Of a stretch of 58,493 nucleotides of DNA, positions 51,032 through 58,493 are shown piece by piece. Made by a program: the position numbers and the translations under genes. The notes beneath the pieces were generated by a model. That model was not told the DNA's origin. It saw only the letters and a program-made list of their open reading frames with translations, and searched no databases. Position 1 is the first letter of the stretch. The number at the start of each line of letters is the position of its first letter. Source of the stretch: JABAYQ01 sp018608925 (GTDB lineage: Bacteria > Bacteroidota > Bacteroidia > Flavobacteriales > UBA7312); NCBI GenBank assembly GCA_037625715.1, contig JASJHQ010000058.1, positions 1-58,493 on the forward strand, given 5' to 3'.

Positions 51032-51721
51032 TTTTTGTAAAACTTCTGATTCTTGAACTCCTGTTGCGCTCCAGCTTTCTTTTTGATTTTTATAGACGAA
51101 AAAAGTAGGGATACTTTTTACTTGGAACTGCTTTGCTAAAGCATCGTTTTTATCCATGTCAATTTTTATAAAGGCCACTTCCGGATTAGCTTCTTTCAGT
51201 TTCGCAATTACCGGATCCATTTTTCGACAAGGAGCACACCATTTCGTTTGAAAAGAAATAAATGTAGTTTGATTTTGAGCAATAATATTATTTAAACTGT
51301 CTTGGCTTACTTCCAAATTCGTATTGCCATTATTTATAACCGCTGGAGTTAATTCAAATCCATTTTCTTTCCAGGCTCTTATTCCTCCTTCTACATTATA
51401 GACTTTAAATTGTCCCATTTGAGCTAATAACTTAGCTGCTTTTTTGCTTCTTCCTCCGCTTTGGCAATAGACAAAAACTTCTTTTTCTTTCTGAATTAAA
51501 GACAGAGAATTTTCAAAACTAGAGCTATAAAAATCCAAGGAACTAGCACCCTCAATTTGTCCTTGACTTATTTCTTCTTCGGTTCTGACATCTAAAATAA
51601 TAGCATTTTCGGTTTTAGAGTTTTTAAATTCTAAAACACTAATATTTTGTGTCTCTTGTTTTTTCTGACTACAAGAAATTATAGATATGCTTGCAAATAA
51701 TAGAATTAAAATATTTTTCAT
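51020..51721 (-). CDS. Rhodanese-thioredoxin fusion lipoprotein
   Basis: A 233-residue lipoprotein with lipobox ISC (Cys17). A rhodanese domain covers about 28-120 with the active-site loop CQSGGRSKKAA (Cys86). A thioredoxin domain covers about 140-233 with the redox motif WCAPC (161-165), followed by FIKIDMDKNDALAKQFQVKSIPTFFVY including the cis-Pro. Both sulfur-handling domains therefore face the periplasm in one chain. It could move persulfide sulfur or reduce disulfides there. The fusion is seen in several Bacteroidota; the physiological substrate is unknown. Confidence 0.88.
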   Translation of the reverse strand: MKNILILLFASISIISCSQKKQETQNISVLEFKNSKTENAIILDVRTEEEISQGQIEGASSLDFYSSSFENSLSLIQKEKEVFVYCQSGGRSKKAAKLLAQMGQFKVYNVEGGIRAWKENGFELTPAVINNGNTNLEVSQDSLNNIIAQNQTTFISFQTKWCAPCRKMDPVIAKLKEANPEVAFIKIDMDKNDALAKQFQVKSIPTFFVYKNQKESWSATGVQESEVLQKLLD

Positions 51722-51757
51722 TTGAACAGATAGTTAGAAGTGTAAAGGTGCAATTTT

Positions 51758-52132
51758 TTAACGACCACGTCTAATGAATTCTATTTTCGCGCTAAATATT
51801 TTGGACATTTGTTCGCCCTGTAGCTTTGCTTTTTCAGCAATTTCTCCCTCAAACGAAGAGTCGAGAGTTTCATAAAACAAGTTTAACCATCTTTTAAAAT
51901 GAATCTCGCTTATGCCAAGGTTAGCGTGTGCTAAAAATGGATTTCCACTGTAGGTATATTCTTCAAGTAGAATAGATTGCCAAAATCGATACATTTTTTC
52001 TAAATGCTCCGGCCATTTGTCGACTATAATTTTATTAAAAATTGGAGAAAGTAATTCGTCTTTTCTAACACTATCATAAAAGCCATTGACTAGCAGCTTA
52101 ATGTCTTCTAAGTTTTCTATTTCTTTTTTCAT
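51758..52132 (-). CDS. Group III truncated hemoglobin
   Basis: A 124-residue truncated hemoglobin of group III. The motif LAHANLGISEIHFKRWLNLFYETL (about 67-90) holds the proximal heme ligand, most likely His69 by comparison with Campylobacter Ctb, and the Arg-Trp-Leu-x-Leu-Phe stretch is diagnostic of the group. FYDSVRKDELLSPIF begins the heme pocket. Such proteins bind oxygen or nitric oxide, and a protective role under low oxygen is plausible. The start overlaps the stop codon of the upstream small membrane protein by 4 bases (ATGA). Confidence 0.92.
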   Translation of the reverse strand: MKKEIENLEDIKLLVNGFYDSVRKDELLSPIFNKIIVDKWPEHLEKMYRFWQSILLEEYTYSGNPFLAHANLGISEIHFKRWLNLFYETLDSSFEGEIAEKAKLQGEQMSKIFSAKIEFIRRGR

Positions 52133-52434
52133 ACACCTAAATTAACCACAACAATTATTAATATGTTCGCTAGCACTCCAACATAAAATATGCCTAAGCA
52201 CCACTTGGCTGGACTTTGGGCTATAAGGGCGCTATTTGTAGCCATTGTTAATATAGAACATATTGATAATAGGATTAGGTTTTGTGGTTTTAGACTGCAC
52301 ATTGCAGCAATGGAGCCTAAGCAGCTTTGAAATACTATCATAACAGACATTGCTCCAAATCGGTATTGCTCAAATAAAATTAATTGCTCTTGATACGCCA
52401 TTATAAGGCTAGAATTTGATGTTCGTTTTTTCAT
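52129..52434 (-). CDS. Small membrane protein coupled to truncated hemoglobin
   Basis: A 101-residue protein with three hydrophobic segments (about 25-43, 50-68 and 80-98) and a polar N-terminus. No domain is recognised. It is translationally coupled to the truncated hemoglobin gene, so it may affect that protein's placement or redox partner. The gene has a 180-base upstream gap with two possible hairpins and a minus-strand TAAATTTG element at 52584-52591. Confidence 0.65.
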   Translation of the reverse strand: MKKRTSNSSLIMAYQEQLILFEQYRFGAMSVMIVFQSCLGSIAAMCSLKPQNLILLSICSILTMATNSALIAQSPAKWCLGIFYVGVLANILIIVVVNLGV

Positions 52435-52583
52435 GATTTAAATTTAAGAATATGGTTGTATAAACAAGGACTAAATCCTTATTTTTGATCTAGGAAAGAA
52501 GTGATTTTGAAAATCAAAACGGAGGACGTTTTATACATGTAAATTTCATAAAAGAATAGCTTTAAGGAAACATTCTAATTACT

Positions 52584-52591
52584 CAAATTTA
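52584..52591 (-). promoter_or_regulatory. -7 promoter element (TAAATTTG) upstream of the membrane protein/trHb genes
   Basis: Exact TAnnTTTG match on the minus strand with a TTG 15 bases further upstream (52609-52607). It would give a 5' leader of about 145 bases ahead of the ATG at 52434, long for this window. The leader contains the hairpins at 52502-52532. Confidence 0.4.
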
Positions 52592-52614
52592 ACGATTTTT
52601 TTGATTCAATAATG

Positions 52615-53754
52615 TTAATTGGCTAATTTTTGATCTCTAAATTGTTTTTGACAAGGGATTTTCCAAAACGAATTGTCTTTAATAATATCGAGAAAAAGTT
52701 GATCACTTTTACCTTCTCCAAAAGCTAAAGGGGATTCGAAATTATTTAAATTTTGACTCTGTTTTATAGCGTTTGCAATTTCATTTATCCCAAAATTACA
52801 ATTAATAATACTCTCGCTTTTATTTCTATTTTTCTGACGATTACCTAAATCGATACTTGGTTTTTGATAATATGGAGCTTCTCGAACTCCGGCACTACTA
52901 TTACCAATAATAAACTGACAGTTTTTGAGAAAAGTTAAAAAATATTCGAATCTTAAGGATGGAAATATTCGAAACCTTTTATTATTTTCTAATCTAGAAA
53001 AGGCTTTGATTATGGTGCTAGATCCCATGTCATTGTTAGGGTAAATAACTACATAGTTGTTTTCATCCTCTAATACCGCATCTATTAGATCGTTAATTTG
53101 ATTTTCTATCAATTCCTGCTCTGTTGTTACTGGGTGAAACATTAGAAGAGCGTATTTTTCAAATGGAATTTCGTATCGGCTTTTTGCTTTTTCAATGCTT
53201 GGCAATTTGCTAGAAAACATGATGTCAATATCTGGTGAGCCTATTTCAAAAATATGGGAATCAATTTCACCCATTTGTATTAGCCTATTCTTAGCAACTT
53301 GATTACACACAAAATGAATATGACTCATTTTACTGACCGAATGTCTAATTAATTCATCGATTGTTCCCGATACTTCGCCCCCTTCAATATGGCCAACTAA
53401 AATGTTGTTTAAAGAACCAACTATGGCCCCAGCTAAGGCCTCCACTCTATCTCCATGAACAACTATAAGATCTGGCTTGTTTTGTTTCACATGAGCCGAC
53501 AATCCTTCTATGGTTTTTGAGAGAGTTAGGTCCATACTAGTCTCTGCGGTGTGGTTTTCGAAAGTATAAATATTTTTAAAGCCTGATTTTTCAATTTCGT
53601 TGACGGTATAGCCATACTCTTTTTGGAGGTGCATTCCTGTCACAAAAATACTCACATCAAATAATGATGATTGTTGACTTACGCTTATCAATGACTTTAG
53701 TTTGCCAAAATCAGCCCTAGTTCCACTTAAAAAAAGAATTTTTTTATTTTCCAT
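52615..53754 (-). CDS. neuC: UDP-N-acetylglucosamine 2-epimerase (hydrolysing), NeuC type
   Basis: A 379-residue enzyme that converts UDP-GlcNAc to ManNAc and UDP, the first committed step of sialic acid synthesis. The N-terminus ILFLSGTRADFGKLKSLI, the HGDRVEALAGAIVG nucleotide site, GHIEGGEVSGTIDELIRHSVSKMSHIHFV and the IGNSSAGVREAPYY loop are all family motifs. The legionaminic or other nonulosonate enzymes are close relatives. Its ATG is coupled to the neuB stop codon (shared base), so neuA-neuB-neuC are one operon. Confidence 0.92.
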   Translation of the reverse strand: MENKKILFLSGTRADFGKLKSLISVSQQSSLFDVSIFVTGMHLQKEYGYTVNEIEKSGFKNIYTFENHTAETSMDLTLSKTIEGLSAHVKQNKPDLIVVHGDRVEALAGAIVGSLNNILVGHIEGGEVSGTIDELIRHSVSKMSHIHFVCNQVAKNRLIQMGEIDSHIFEIGSPDIDIMFSSKLPSIEKAKSRYEIPFEKYALLMFHPVTTEQELIENQINDLIDAVLEDENNYVVIYPNNDMGSSTIIKAFSRLENNKRFRIFPSLRFEYFLTFLKNCQFIIGNSSAGVREAPYYQKPSIDLGNRQKNRNKSESIINCNFGINEIANAIKQSQNLNNFESPLAFGEGKSDQLFLDIIKDNSFWKIPCQKQFRDQKLAN

Positions 53755-54791
53755 TATTCAAAATCAGACCAATCAAGTTGCTCGTCATGTTTTATATCTC
53801 GCTTTGCTTTTTTGCCTAAAATAGCATTAAAATGTTCTGCTAAAATTGGCCCCGTTCCAGGTCTTTTCACCCAAATATTTTCCTTTGTTAGAGTTTGTCC
53901 TTTTTCAATTTTTTGAATGGAACAAAGAGTTGCAAAGGCAAAGTCAATAGTTACTTGTTCTTCTTTGGCAGGTTCTTTTTTTCCTCCACTTTGCTGCCAC
54001 ATTATATTAGAGCCTTCTATTAATTCTTTGCAAGCCTGTTCGTCCATTGAGCAAACAATGTCAGGCCCTTTTCTGCTCATGTGATCGGTAAAATGCCTTT
54101 CTAATATAGAGGCTCCTAACGCTACTGCTCCAAAACAAGCATGATTAGAAATAGTATGATCAGATAAGCCGAAAACAGTGTCCGGAAAGGCATTTGCTAG
54201 TTCTTGCATTGCTCCAAGCCTAACTAAATGATTTGGAGTAGGATAGAGGTTTGTAGTGTGCAATAATGCTAATGGCACTTTATGGGCTTTAAAAATCTGA
54301 ACAGCTTTAGAAACGCTTTCAATAGTATTCATTCCAGTACTTAAAATGACTGGCTTTTGAAAGGATGCTATATGTTCTAGTAGCGGATAATTATTACATT
54401 CACCAGATCCAATTTTATATGCAGGAACATCCCATTTTTGCAAACGATTAGCTGCAGCTCTAGAAAAAGGTGTGCTAATAAAAATCAACCCTTTTTTCTC
54501 AACATAATTTTTAAGCTCTAACTCATCTTGTTCGTTTAGAGAGCAGTTGTCCATTATTTCATAAATCGAAATGTCTGCATTTCCGGGAACAACTTTTTTT
54601 GCTGCACCACTCATTTCATCTTCAACAATATGAGTCTGGTGTTTTATTACTTCCACTCCAGCTCTTTGAGCGGCATCGACCATTTCTTTGGCTATTTGCA
54701 AGTCTCCGTTATGGTTGATTCCTATTTCTGCAATCACTAGAGGAGGATGTTCGCCACCAATTTTTCTTCCTGCTATTTCAATACTATTCAT
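53754..54791 (-). CDS. neuB: N-acetylneuraminate synthase
   Basis: A 345-residue synthase that condenses ManNAc with phosphoenolpyruvate to form N-acetylneuraminic acid. Motifs include IAEIGINHNG (about 20-29), EVIKHQTHIVEDEM, KIGSGECNNYPL and ILSTGMNT. GLSDHT and LERHFTD line the active site. The C-terminal antifreeze-like (SAF) domain has NIWVKRPGTGP, with the Arg that reaches the partner's active site. Several stretches recall the meningococcal NeuB sequence, which favours true Neu5Ac over legionaminic acid, though that comparison is from memory. It overlaps neuA by 8 bases. Confidence 0.93.
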   Translation of the reverse strand: MNSIEIAGRKIGGEHPPLVIAEIGINHNGDLQIAKEMVDAAQRAGVEVIKHQTHIVEDEMSGAAKKVVPGNADISIYEIMDNCSLNEQDELELKNYVEKKGLIFISTPFSRAAANRLQKWDVPAYKIGSGECNNYPLLEHIASFQKPVILSTGMNTIESVSKAVQIFKAHKVPLALLHTTNLYPTPNHLVRLGAMQELANAFPDTVFGLSDHTISNHACFGAVALGASILERHFTDHMSRKGPDIVCSMDEQACKELIEGSNIMWQQSGGKKEPAKEEQVTIDFAFATLCSIQKIEKGQTLTKENIWVKRPGTGPILAEHFNAILGKKAKRDIKHDEQLDWSDFE

Positions 54792-55455
54792 CGCTATAAT
54801 TTTTTGAGATAAATTGAGCCCACTTTAAGTCTATTTCATCGTCTATGTCAACCGTCGAAAAAGGATGCTTAACAATACAAGCGGATGGATTTTCTGTCAT
54901 TAATTCCCCTTCACTAATAGCCTTTAAAGGGATGATATACATCAATCCGTTTTCGTAAAATAAAGGTTCTAAATCTTGACTTCTTTGTCCGAAAGAATAA
55001 GACGTTGGCTGATAGGCCTTGTTATTTATTGTTCCTAATTTATGTTTGTTTTCACCTACTGTAATTACCGATTGATTTGGATTTTTAGATAATAAGTCAA
55101 GACATTCTTTAAATAAGTTTTTGGGACGAAGCGGATTAGTAGGCTGTAACAAAACAATAAATTTATATTTATTATTAGCTCTCTTAACTACATCTTTTAG
55201 CACTTCTAATGTAGAGCTTTCATCTTGAGCTAAATGCTCTTCTCTCCACATTATTTCTACACCATATTTCTGTGCAATAGGAGCGATTAACTTATCGTTT
55301 GTATTTATTATGATATCAGCGCCTATACGCTCTTTAGCATACTCGATTGAATGAGTAATAAGTGGCTTATTATTAAACAAGGCTCTATTCTTATTTTTAA
55401 TTCTTTTAGAACCTGCTCTAGCAGGAATGACGACTAAAAATTCTTCTATATCCAT
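54784..55455 (-). CDS. neuA: Acylneuraminate cytidylyltransferase
   Basis: A 223-residue enzyme that activates sialic acid as its CMP ester. The CTP-binding start VVIPARAGSKRIKNKNR, the LLQPTNPLR strand and DIDDEIDLKWAQ at the end are diagnostic. It is the first gene of the operon. A TAnnTTTG element on the minus strand (55463-55470) ends 7 bases before the ATG. The downstream sialyltransferase needed to use CMP-sialate is not in the window. No catabolic or uptake genes for sialic acid are visible. Confidence 0.94.
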   Translation of the reverse strand: MDIEEFLVVIPARAGSKRIKNKNRALFNNKPLITHSIEYAKERIGADIIINTNDKLIAPIAQKYGVEIMWREEHLAQDESSTLEVLKDVVKRANNKYKFIVLLQPTNPLRPKNLFKECLDLLSKNPNQSVITVGENKHKLGTINNKAYQPTSYSFGQRSQDLEPLFYENGLMYIIPLKAISEGELMTENPSACIVKHPFSTVDIDDEIDLKWAQFISKNYSDE

Positions 55456-55462
55456 CTCCTTA

Positions 55463-55470
55463 CAAATCTA
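55463..55470 (-). promoter_or_regulatory. -7 promoter element (TAGATTTG) of neuA-neuB-neuC
   Basis: Exact TAnnTTTG match on the minus strand, 7 bases before the neuA ATG, implying a very short leader. Confidence 0.5.
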
Positions 55471-55595
55471 TGTATTTATTTATAAAAAACCCTGGAATTA
55501 AAAAAGTTGTATAAACGTCAAAAAACGCAAAAAAAGAGAGTAAAACGACCAAAAACAGTGTTTTTATTTTGTTTTTTGACCGATTTGCAAGAAAA

Positions 55596-56714
55596 CTAAG
55601 ATTTAAACGGATTTCTTTGAATCCACTTTTTTGGCTTAATAAACGATAAGAGAGGACTCAGAAAAAACCTTAGAATAGGGTTTTTCAGATATATGTAAAT
55701 AAATGATCTTTTAGGTACGGCTCCAAAATTACTTTTAAATTCTCCTGCCGTACGACCAAAAACAATAGTTTCTACTCCTTTTTCTATACCATTGCTAATA
55801 GTATTGTACAGGATTCTGTCATACACACTATGCGCTCGGCTATAGTTATAATCTAAGCCTATAAAATAAGAGTAAAGCTTGTTGTTGGTAATCCATTCTG
55901 AGCTAAAAGCAATAAGTTCATTTTCTAAATAACAACCATATATTATCGATTTTGGGCTATCTATTTTTTGAAAATCAGTATAACTATTTACATTGAAAGG
56001 AACGCTATAAAAAGCAGAAGACTCTCTTACGTTGTTAAACAAGTCTTGCATTTTTTCATTGTTATTTTTCAAATCTTCTTGATTAAGAGTTTTAAATCTC
56101 AATTTTTCACTTTTTGCAAATACGCTCTTTATTCGTTTTCTATATTTTTTGCTTAAATCTTTACTATAGTCTTCCAAATTTTCCCAGTGGGAGCGAATGT
56201 CTATTGACATATCTTCTTCAACTTCTAGCGCAATTAGATTTGGAAATTTTTCTTCAGGAGATTTTATCCCAACAGTTTCAAAAAAATGATCAGGAAATAT
56301 AAATTTACTGACACATTCTTCGCTTGAGAATTTTTTAATAAGTTTTTTCAGAAATAAGTCTTGATTTTTGATGCTTCCTTGTAAAGAAACACTTGGCTCA
56401 TTAGTTAAGAAATTGTTTCCAAAACCAATTATCTTAAAATTAAACATGCCTAAAAAAAAAGAAGTAATTCTTTTTCGAATATTGTTTTTCTTTTGATAGC
56501 CTTTAATCTGTCTTCCTCCAATTTTAAATTGCTGAGCATAAATAAATCCTTCGCTTGACTCATCTTCAAAACTTAAAAAATAGTGTTTGATATTTTCTTT
56601 GTGATGTTTTTGAAAAGCGGACAAAAATGCAGAGCCTATAAATGGATTTTTAGCTAATATATTTTCATTTATTCTTGCTAAAGATTCAAAAGAAGAGTGG
56701 GTATTGAATTTCAA
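55596..56714 (-). CDS. GNAT/FemAB-like acyltransferase (TTG start)
   Basis: A 372-residue soluble protein that fits the FemAB/GNAT-fold group able to transfer acyl groups. SKKYRKRIKSVFAKSEKLRF (about 188-207) and the C-terminal ETIVFGRTAGEFKSNFGAVPKR resemble the double-GNAT peptidoglycan- or glycan-modifying families. The start is TTG: an in-frame stop lies two codons upstream, no ATG occurs near the N-terminus, and a TAAATTTG promoter element (56742-56749) is correctly placed 27 bases upstream. An A9 run lies inside the gene (56452-56460). It neighbours neuA-neuC and may acylate a sialylated surface glycan, but this is inference. Confidence 0.72.
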   Translation of the reverse strand: MKFNTHSSFESLARINENILAKNPFIGSAFLSAFQKHHKENIKHYFLSFEDESSEGFIYAQQFKIGGRQIKGYQKKNNIRKRITSFFLGMFNFKIIGFGNNFLTNEPSVSLQGSIKNQDLFLKKLIKKFSSEECVSKFIFPDHFFETVGIKSPEEKFPNLIALEVEEDMSIDIRSHWENLEDYSKDLSKKYRKRIKSVFAKSEKLRFKTLNQEDLKNNNEKMQDLFNNVRESSAFYSVPFNVNSYTDFQKIDSPKSIIYGCYLENELIAFSSEWITNNKLYSYFIGLDYNYSRAHSVYDRILYNTISNGIEKGVETIVFGRTAGEFKSNFGAVPKRSFIYIYLKNPILRFFLSPLLSFIKPKKWIQRNPFKS

Positions 56715-56741
56715 AATTTATGTTAGATTATCTATTTCCTA

Positions 56742-56749
56742 CAAATTTA
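56742..56749 (-). promoter_or_regulatory. -7 promoter element (TAAATTTG) of the GNAT-like gene
   Basis: Exact TAnnTTTG match on the minus strand, 27 bases before the TTG start codon at 56714, which supports that start. Confidence 0.5.
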
Positions 56750-56774
56750 AATAATTAAAAGTCACTTCTTGTTT

Positions 56775-58493
56775 TTATTTTATTATTACTCTAAGGTGCC
56801 TATCACCATTTAAACCAACTAGCTTTATCATATAAAAGCCAGGAGTTATATTCTTTCGATTAATATTAACTTTTTCTTGATTCTTATCAATGGAGTATCT
56901 TGTTATAATCTTACCTTCTATGTTATATAGCAAGGCAGAATTAAATGTATGATTTGGCTCTAAATATATTATGCTCTTGTCTTCGATTGGATTTGGAAAA
57001 ACATAAGTGTTAGAATATAACTCTTCTATACTTGTGCTTTCAGAAACTCTTATTCTAGTACAAATTGTGTCTTTTAAGCAGCCATCTTTTGTTAGTTCGC
57101 TTAAGCATAATTGAGGTGCGCCTAATGTATTCCAGTCAATCACTACCTGAGTGCTGTTTTCTCCACTAAGAATAGTTCCACCCTCAATTAAAATCCATTG
57201 GTAAAGCGAGTTTTCATAATAAGGAACGCTATAAGTTGTCTGGCTAAATAGATTGACAACTGTCAAGCCTGTAATTGTTGAGTTTTCAACTTCTTGAATC
57301 GTTAAATTAAGTACATATATGCTGTCGCATACACTTGTTGTTATAGTATCATTATATATTCCTGAGTTAAAGTATAACTCCTCGTTCCATTTATAAAAGT
57401 TACACGTAGTTATTACCTCTATCGTATCAGCGTATATGACTGAACCTATAGTTAAATCGAGAGTAACCACACTATCGCAACCAGCAGCGTTTTCTAAAGT
57501 ATGTGTTGCTGTATTGTTAGATGTTGTGAAAGTGGTTCCATTAATCCAAGTATAAGTATTACAAGCTATTTGCGTATCTGTTCCGGAGTTAGAGTTGTTT
57601 ATTGTTAAATTCAGAGTAACTACACTATCGGCATTATTACTATTGGTTAGCGTGAACGTCGCTGTATTGTTAGATGTTGTGTAAGTCATCCCATCTATCC
57701 AAGTGTAGGAGTCACATGCTATTTGCGTATCTGTTCCTGCGTTAGAGTTGTTTATAGTTAAATTAAGAGTAACTACACTATCACAATTATTAATATTGGT
57801 TAGCGTGAATGTCGCCGTATTGTTAGGTGTTGTGTAAGTTACTCCATCTATCCAAGCATAGGAATCAATTGCTATTTGAGTATCTGTTCCAGTGTTCGAT
57901 TCATTTATAGTTAAATCGAGAGTAACGACACTATCGCAACCAGCAGCGTTTTCTAAAGTATGTGTTGCTGTATTGTTAGATGTTGTGTAAGTCGTTCCAT
58001 TGATCCACATATAAGAATCACAAGATACCTGAGTATCCGTTCCAGTATTAGCATTATTTATTGTCAAGTTTAGTGTTGCTGTAGAGTCACATCCATTACT
58101 ATTTGTAGTTTGGTAGGTGTATGTTCCACTTGAGCTGTAGGTATTTCCATTCCAAGTATAACTATTGCAATTAGTAACACTAGCACTGGAAGTTGTAGCA
58201 TTATTTATGGTTAAATCGAGAGTAACGACACTATCGCAACCAGCAGCGTTCTCTAAAGTGTGGGTGGCCGTATTGTTAGATGTTATGTAAGTTGTTCCAT
58301 TGATCCACATATAAGAATCACAAGATACCTGAGTATCCGTTCCAGTATTAGCATTATTTATTGTCAATTTTAGGGTTGCTGTAGAGTCACATCCTTTACT
58401 ATTTGTAGTTTGGTAGGTGTATGTTCCACTTGAGCTGTAGGTATTTCCATTCCAAGTATAACTATTGCAATTAGTAACACTAGCACTGGAAGT
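56775..58493 (-). CDS. Repetitive T9SS cargo protein, N-terminus beyond the window edge
   Basis: A partial secreted protein; 572 residues are visible and the frame is open up to the right edge, so the true start lies outside. An internal TTG at 58367 is not a real start because the repeat pattern continues before it. Eight modules of about 48-50 residues follow each other (C-x-S/T-Y-x-W ... GCDS-V-V/T-x-L-x-LTI), rich in Asn and Thr. Then come a PKD/Ig-like stretch (YQWILIEGGTILSGENST) and a type A T9SS C-terminal domain starting YVFPNPIEDKSI and ending HLRVIIK. It is a surface or secreted protein, probably an adhesin; no enzyme motif is seen. Confidence 0.85.
   Translation of the reverse strand, partial: TSSASVTNCNSYTWNGNTYSSSGTYTYQTTNSKGCDSTATLKLTINNANTGTDTQVSCDSYMWINGTTYITSNNTATHTLENAAGCDSVVTLDLTINNATTSSASVTNCNSYTWNGNTYSSSGTYTYQTTNSNGCDSTATLNLTINNANTGTDTQVSCDSYMWINGTTYTTSNNTATHTLENAAGCDSVVTLDLTINESNTGTDTQIAIDSYAWIDGVTYTTPNNTATFTLTNINNCDSVVTLNLTINNSNAGTDTQIACDSYTWIDGMTYTTSNNTATFTLTNSNNADSVVTLNLTINNSNSGTDTQIACNTYTWINGTTFTTSNNTATHTLENAAGCDSVVTLDLTIGSVIYADTIEVITTCNFYKWNEELYFNSGIYNDTITTSVCDSIYVLNLTIQEVENSTITGLTVVNLFSQTTYSVPYYENSLYQWILIEGGTILSGENSTQVVIDWNTLGAPQLCLSELTKDGCLKDTICTRIRVSESTSIEELYSNTYVFPNPIEDKSIIYLEPNHTFNSALLYNIEGKIITRYSIDKNQEKVNINRKNITPGFYMIKLVGLNGDRHLRVIIK
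57901..58493 (-). repeat. 300-bp near-identical tandem repeat within the T9SS cargo gene
   Basis: Bases 57901-58193 and 58201-58493 align at a period of exactly 300 bases (100 codons, two protein modules). I count 12 differences over the 293 aligned bases, about 96% identity, and the last 53 bases (58141-58193 against 58441-58493) are identical. The array probably continues past the window edge. Confidence 0.88.

Noticed and set aside
52615..55455. Legionaminic or pseudaminic acid operon
   Set aside because: No aminotransferase, dehydratase or acetyltransferase genes of those pathways are present, and NeuB looks closer to Neu5Ac synthase; a phylogeny is still needed.
58365..58367. Start of the repetitive T9SS protein at TTG 58367
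   Set aside because: The same frame and repeat pattern continue to the window edge, so the gene is only truncated there.

Overview
This window is a continuous piece of an AT-rich chromosome from a member of the Bacteroidota, almost certainly a marine-type Flavobacteriales bacterium. The evidence is the gene content: the gliding lipoprotein GldH, type IX secretion (T9SS) C-terminal sorting domains, a GLPGLI protein paired with an outer-membrane barrel of the TonB-receptor superfamily, RicT/PSP1, and the block acpP-fabF-rnc-IPExxxVDY-pyk. At least fifteen genes also have the Bacteroidota -7 promoter motif TAnnTTTG a short distance upstream. Most of the window is housekeeping DNA. No transposon, prophage or CRISPR array is visible.

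Layout. 1-2.4 kb: two tandem DoxX-like membrane proteins, tRNA-Asn, a PfkB-family kinase and an orphan biotin carrier protein. 2.5-6 kb: an exported M1 aminopeptidase, then purN-rnhA. 6.1-11.3 kb: the operon acpP-fabF-rnc-IPExxxVDY-pyk-M42 peptidase, closed by a strong terminator. 11.3-16.1 kb: a secreted T9SS protein, then the leftward operon cyclophilin-pheS-glycosyltransferase-gmhA-gmhB. 16.1-18.6 kb: small lipoprotein, hypothetical protein, cvpA, pgk. 18.6-25 kb: the operon holB-ricT-gldH-pbp1A-scoA-scoB. 25-25.6 kb: the only long non-coding stretch, holding a tandemly duplicated, hairpin-rich unit. 25.6-33.1 kb: a fused oligopeptide-type ABC ATPase, an exonuclease, a peroxiredoxin-like protein, lipB, a sugar-phosphate isomerase, lysS and gpsA. 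33.2-38.4 kb: outer-membrane barrel receptor, GLPGLI protein, uvrC. 38.5-43.5 kb: hydrolase, FMN-type glutamate synthase-like protein, a group of small lipoproteins and a lamin-tail-domain exported protein. 43.6-50.1 kb: asd plus a sulfotransferase, facing the operon ridA-ileS-traR/dksA-lspA. 50.2-52.4 kb: hydrolase, rhodanese-thioredoxin lipoprotein, truncated hemoglobin with a small membrane protein. 52.6-58.5 kb: a sialic acid operon neuA-neuB-neuC, a GNAT/FemAB-like protein and the C-terminal part of a repetitive T9SS cargo protein that runs off the right edge.

Together the genes cover fatty-acid synthesis, lower glycolysis (pgk, pyk), translation (pheS, lysS, ileS, tRNA-Asn), the cell envelope (PBP1A, LspA, GldH, GmhA/GmhB, NeuABC) and secreted or outer-membrane proteins. 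No obvious new multi-gene defence or metabolic system is present. The signals most worth following are: the duplicated structured unit at 25.04-25.47 kb; a perfect palindrome made of two back-to-back -7 elements at 16815-16831, with start codons only a few bases away; a set of probably leaderless genes; the cysteine pattern and near-identical 300-bp repeat in the terminal T9SS protein; and a C8 tract inside a hydrolase gene. Several start codons differ from the longest open frame and were set from promoter position, lipobox or family N-termini.
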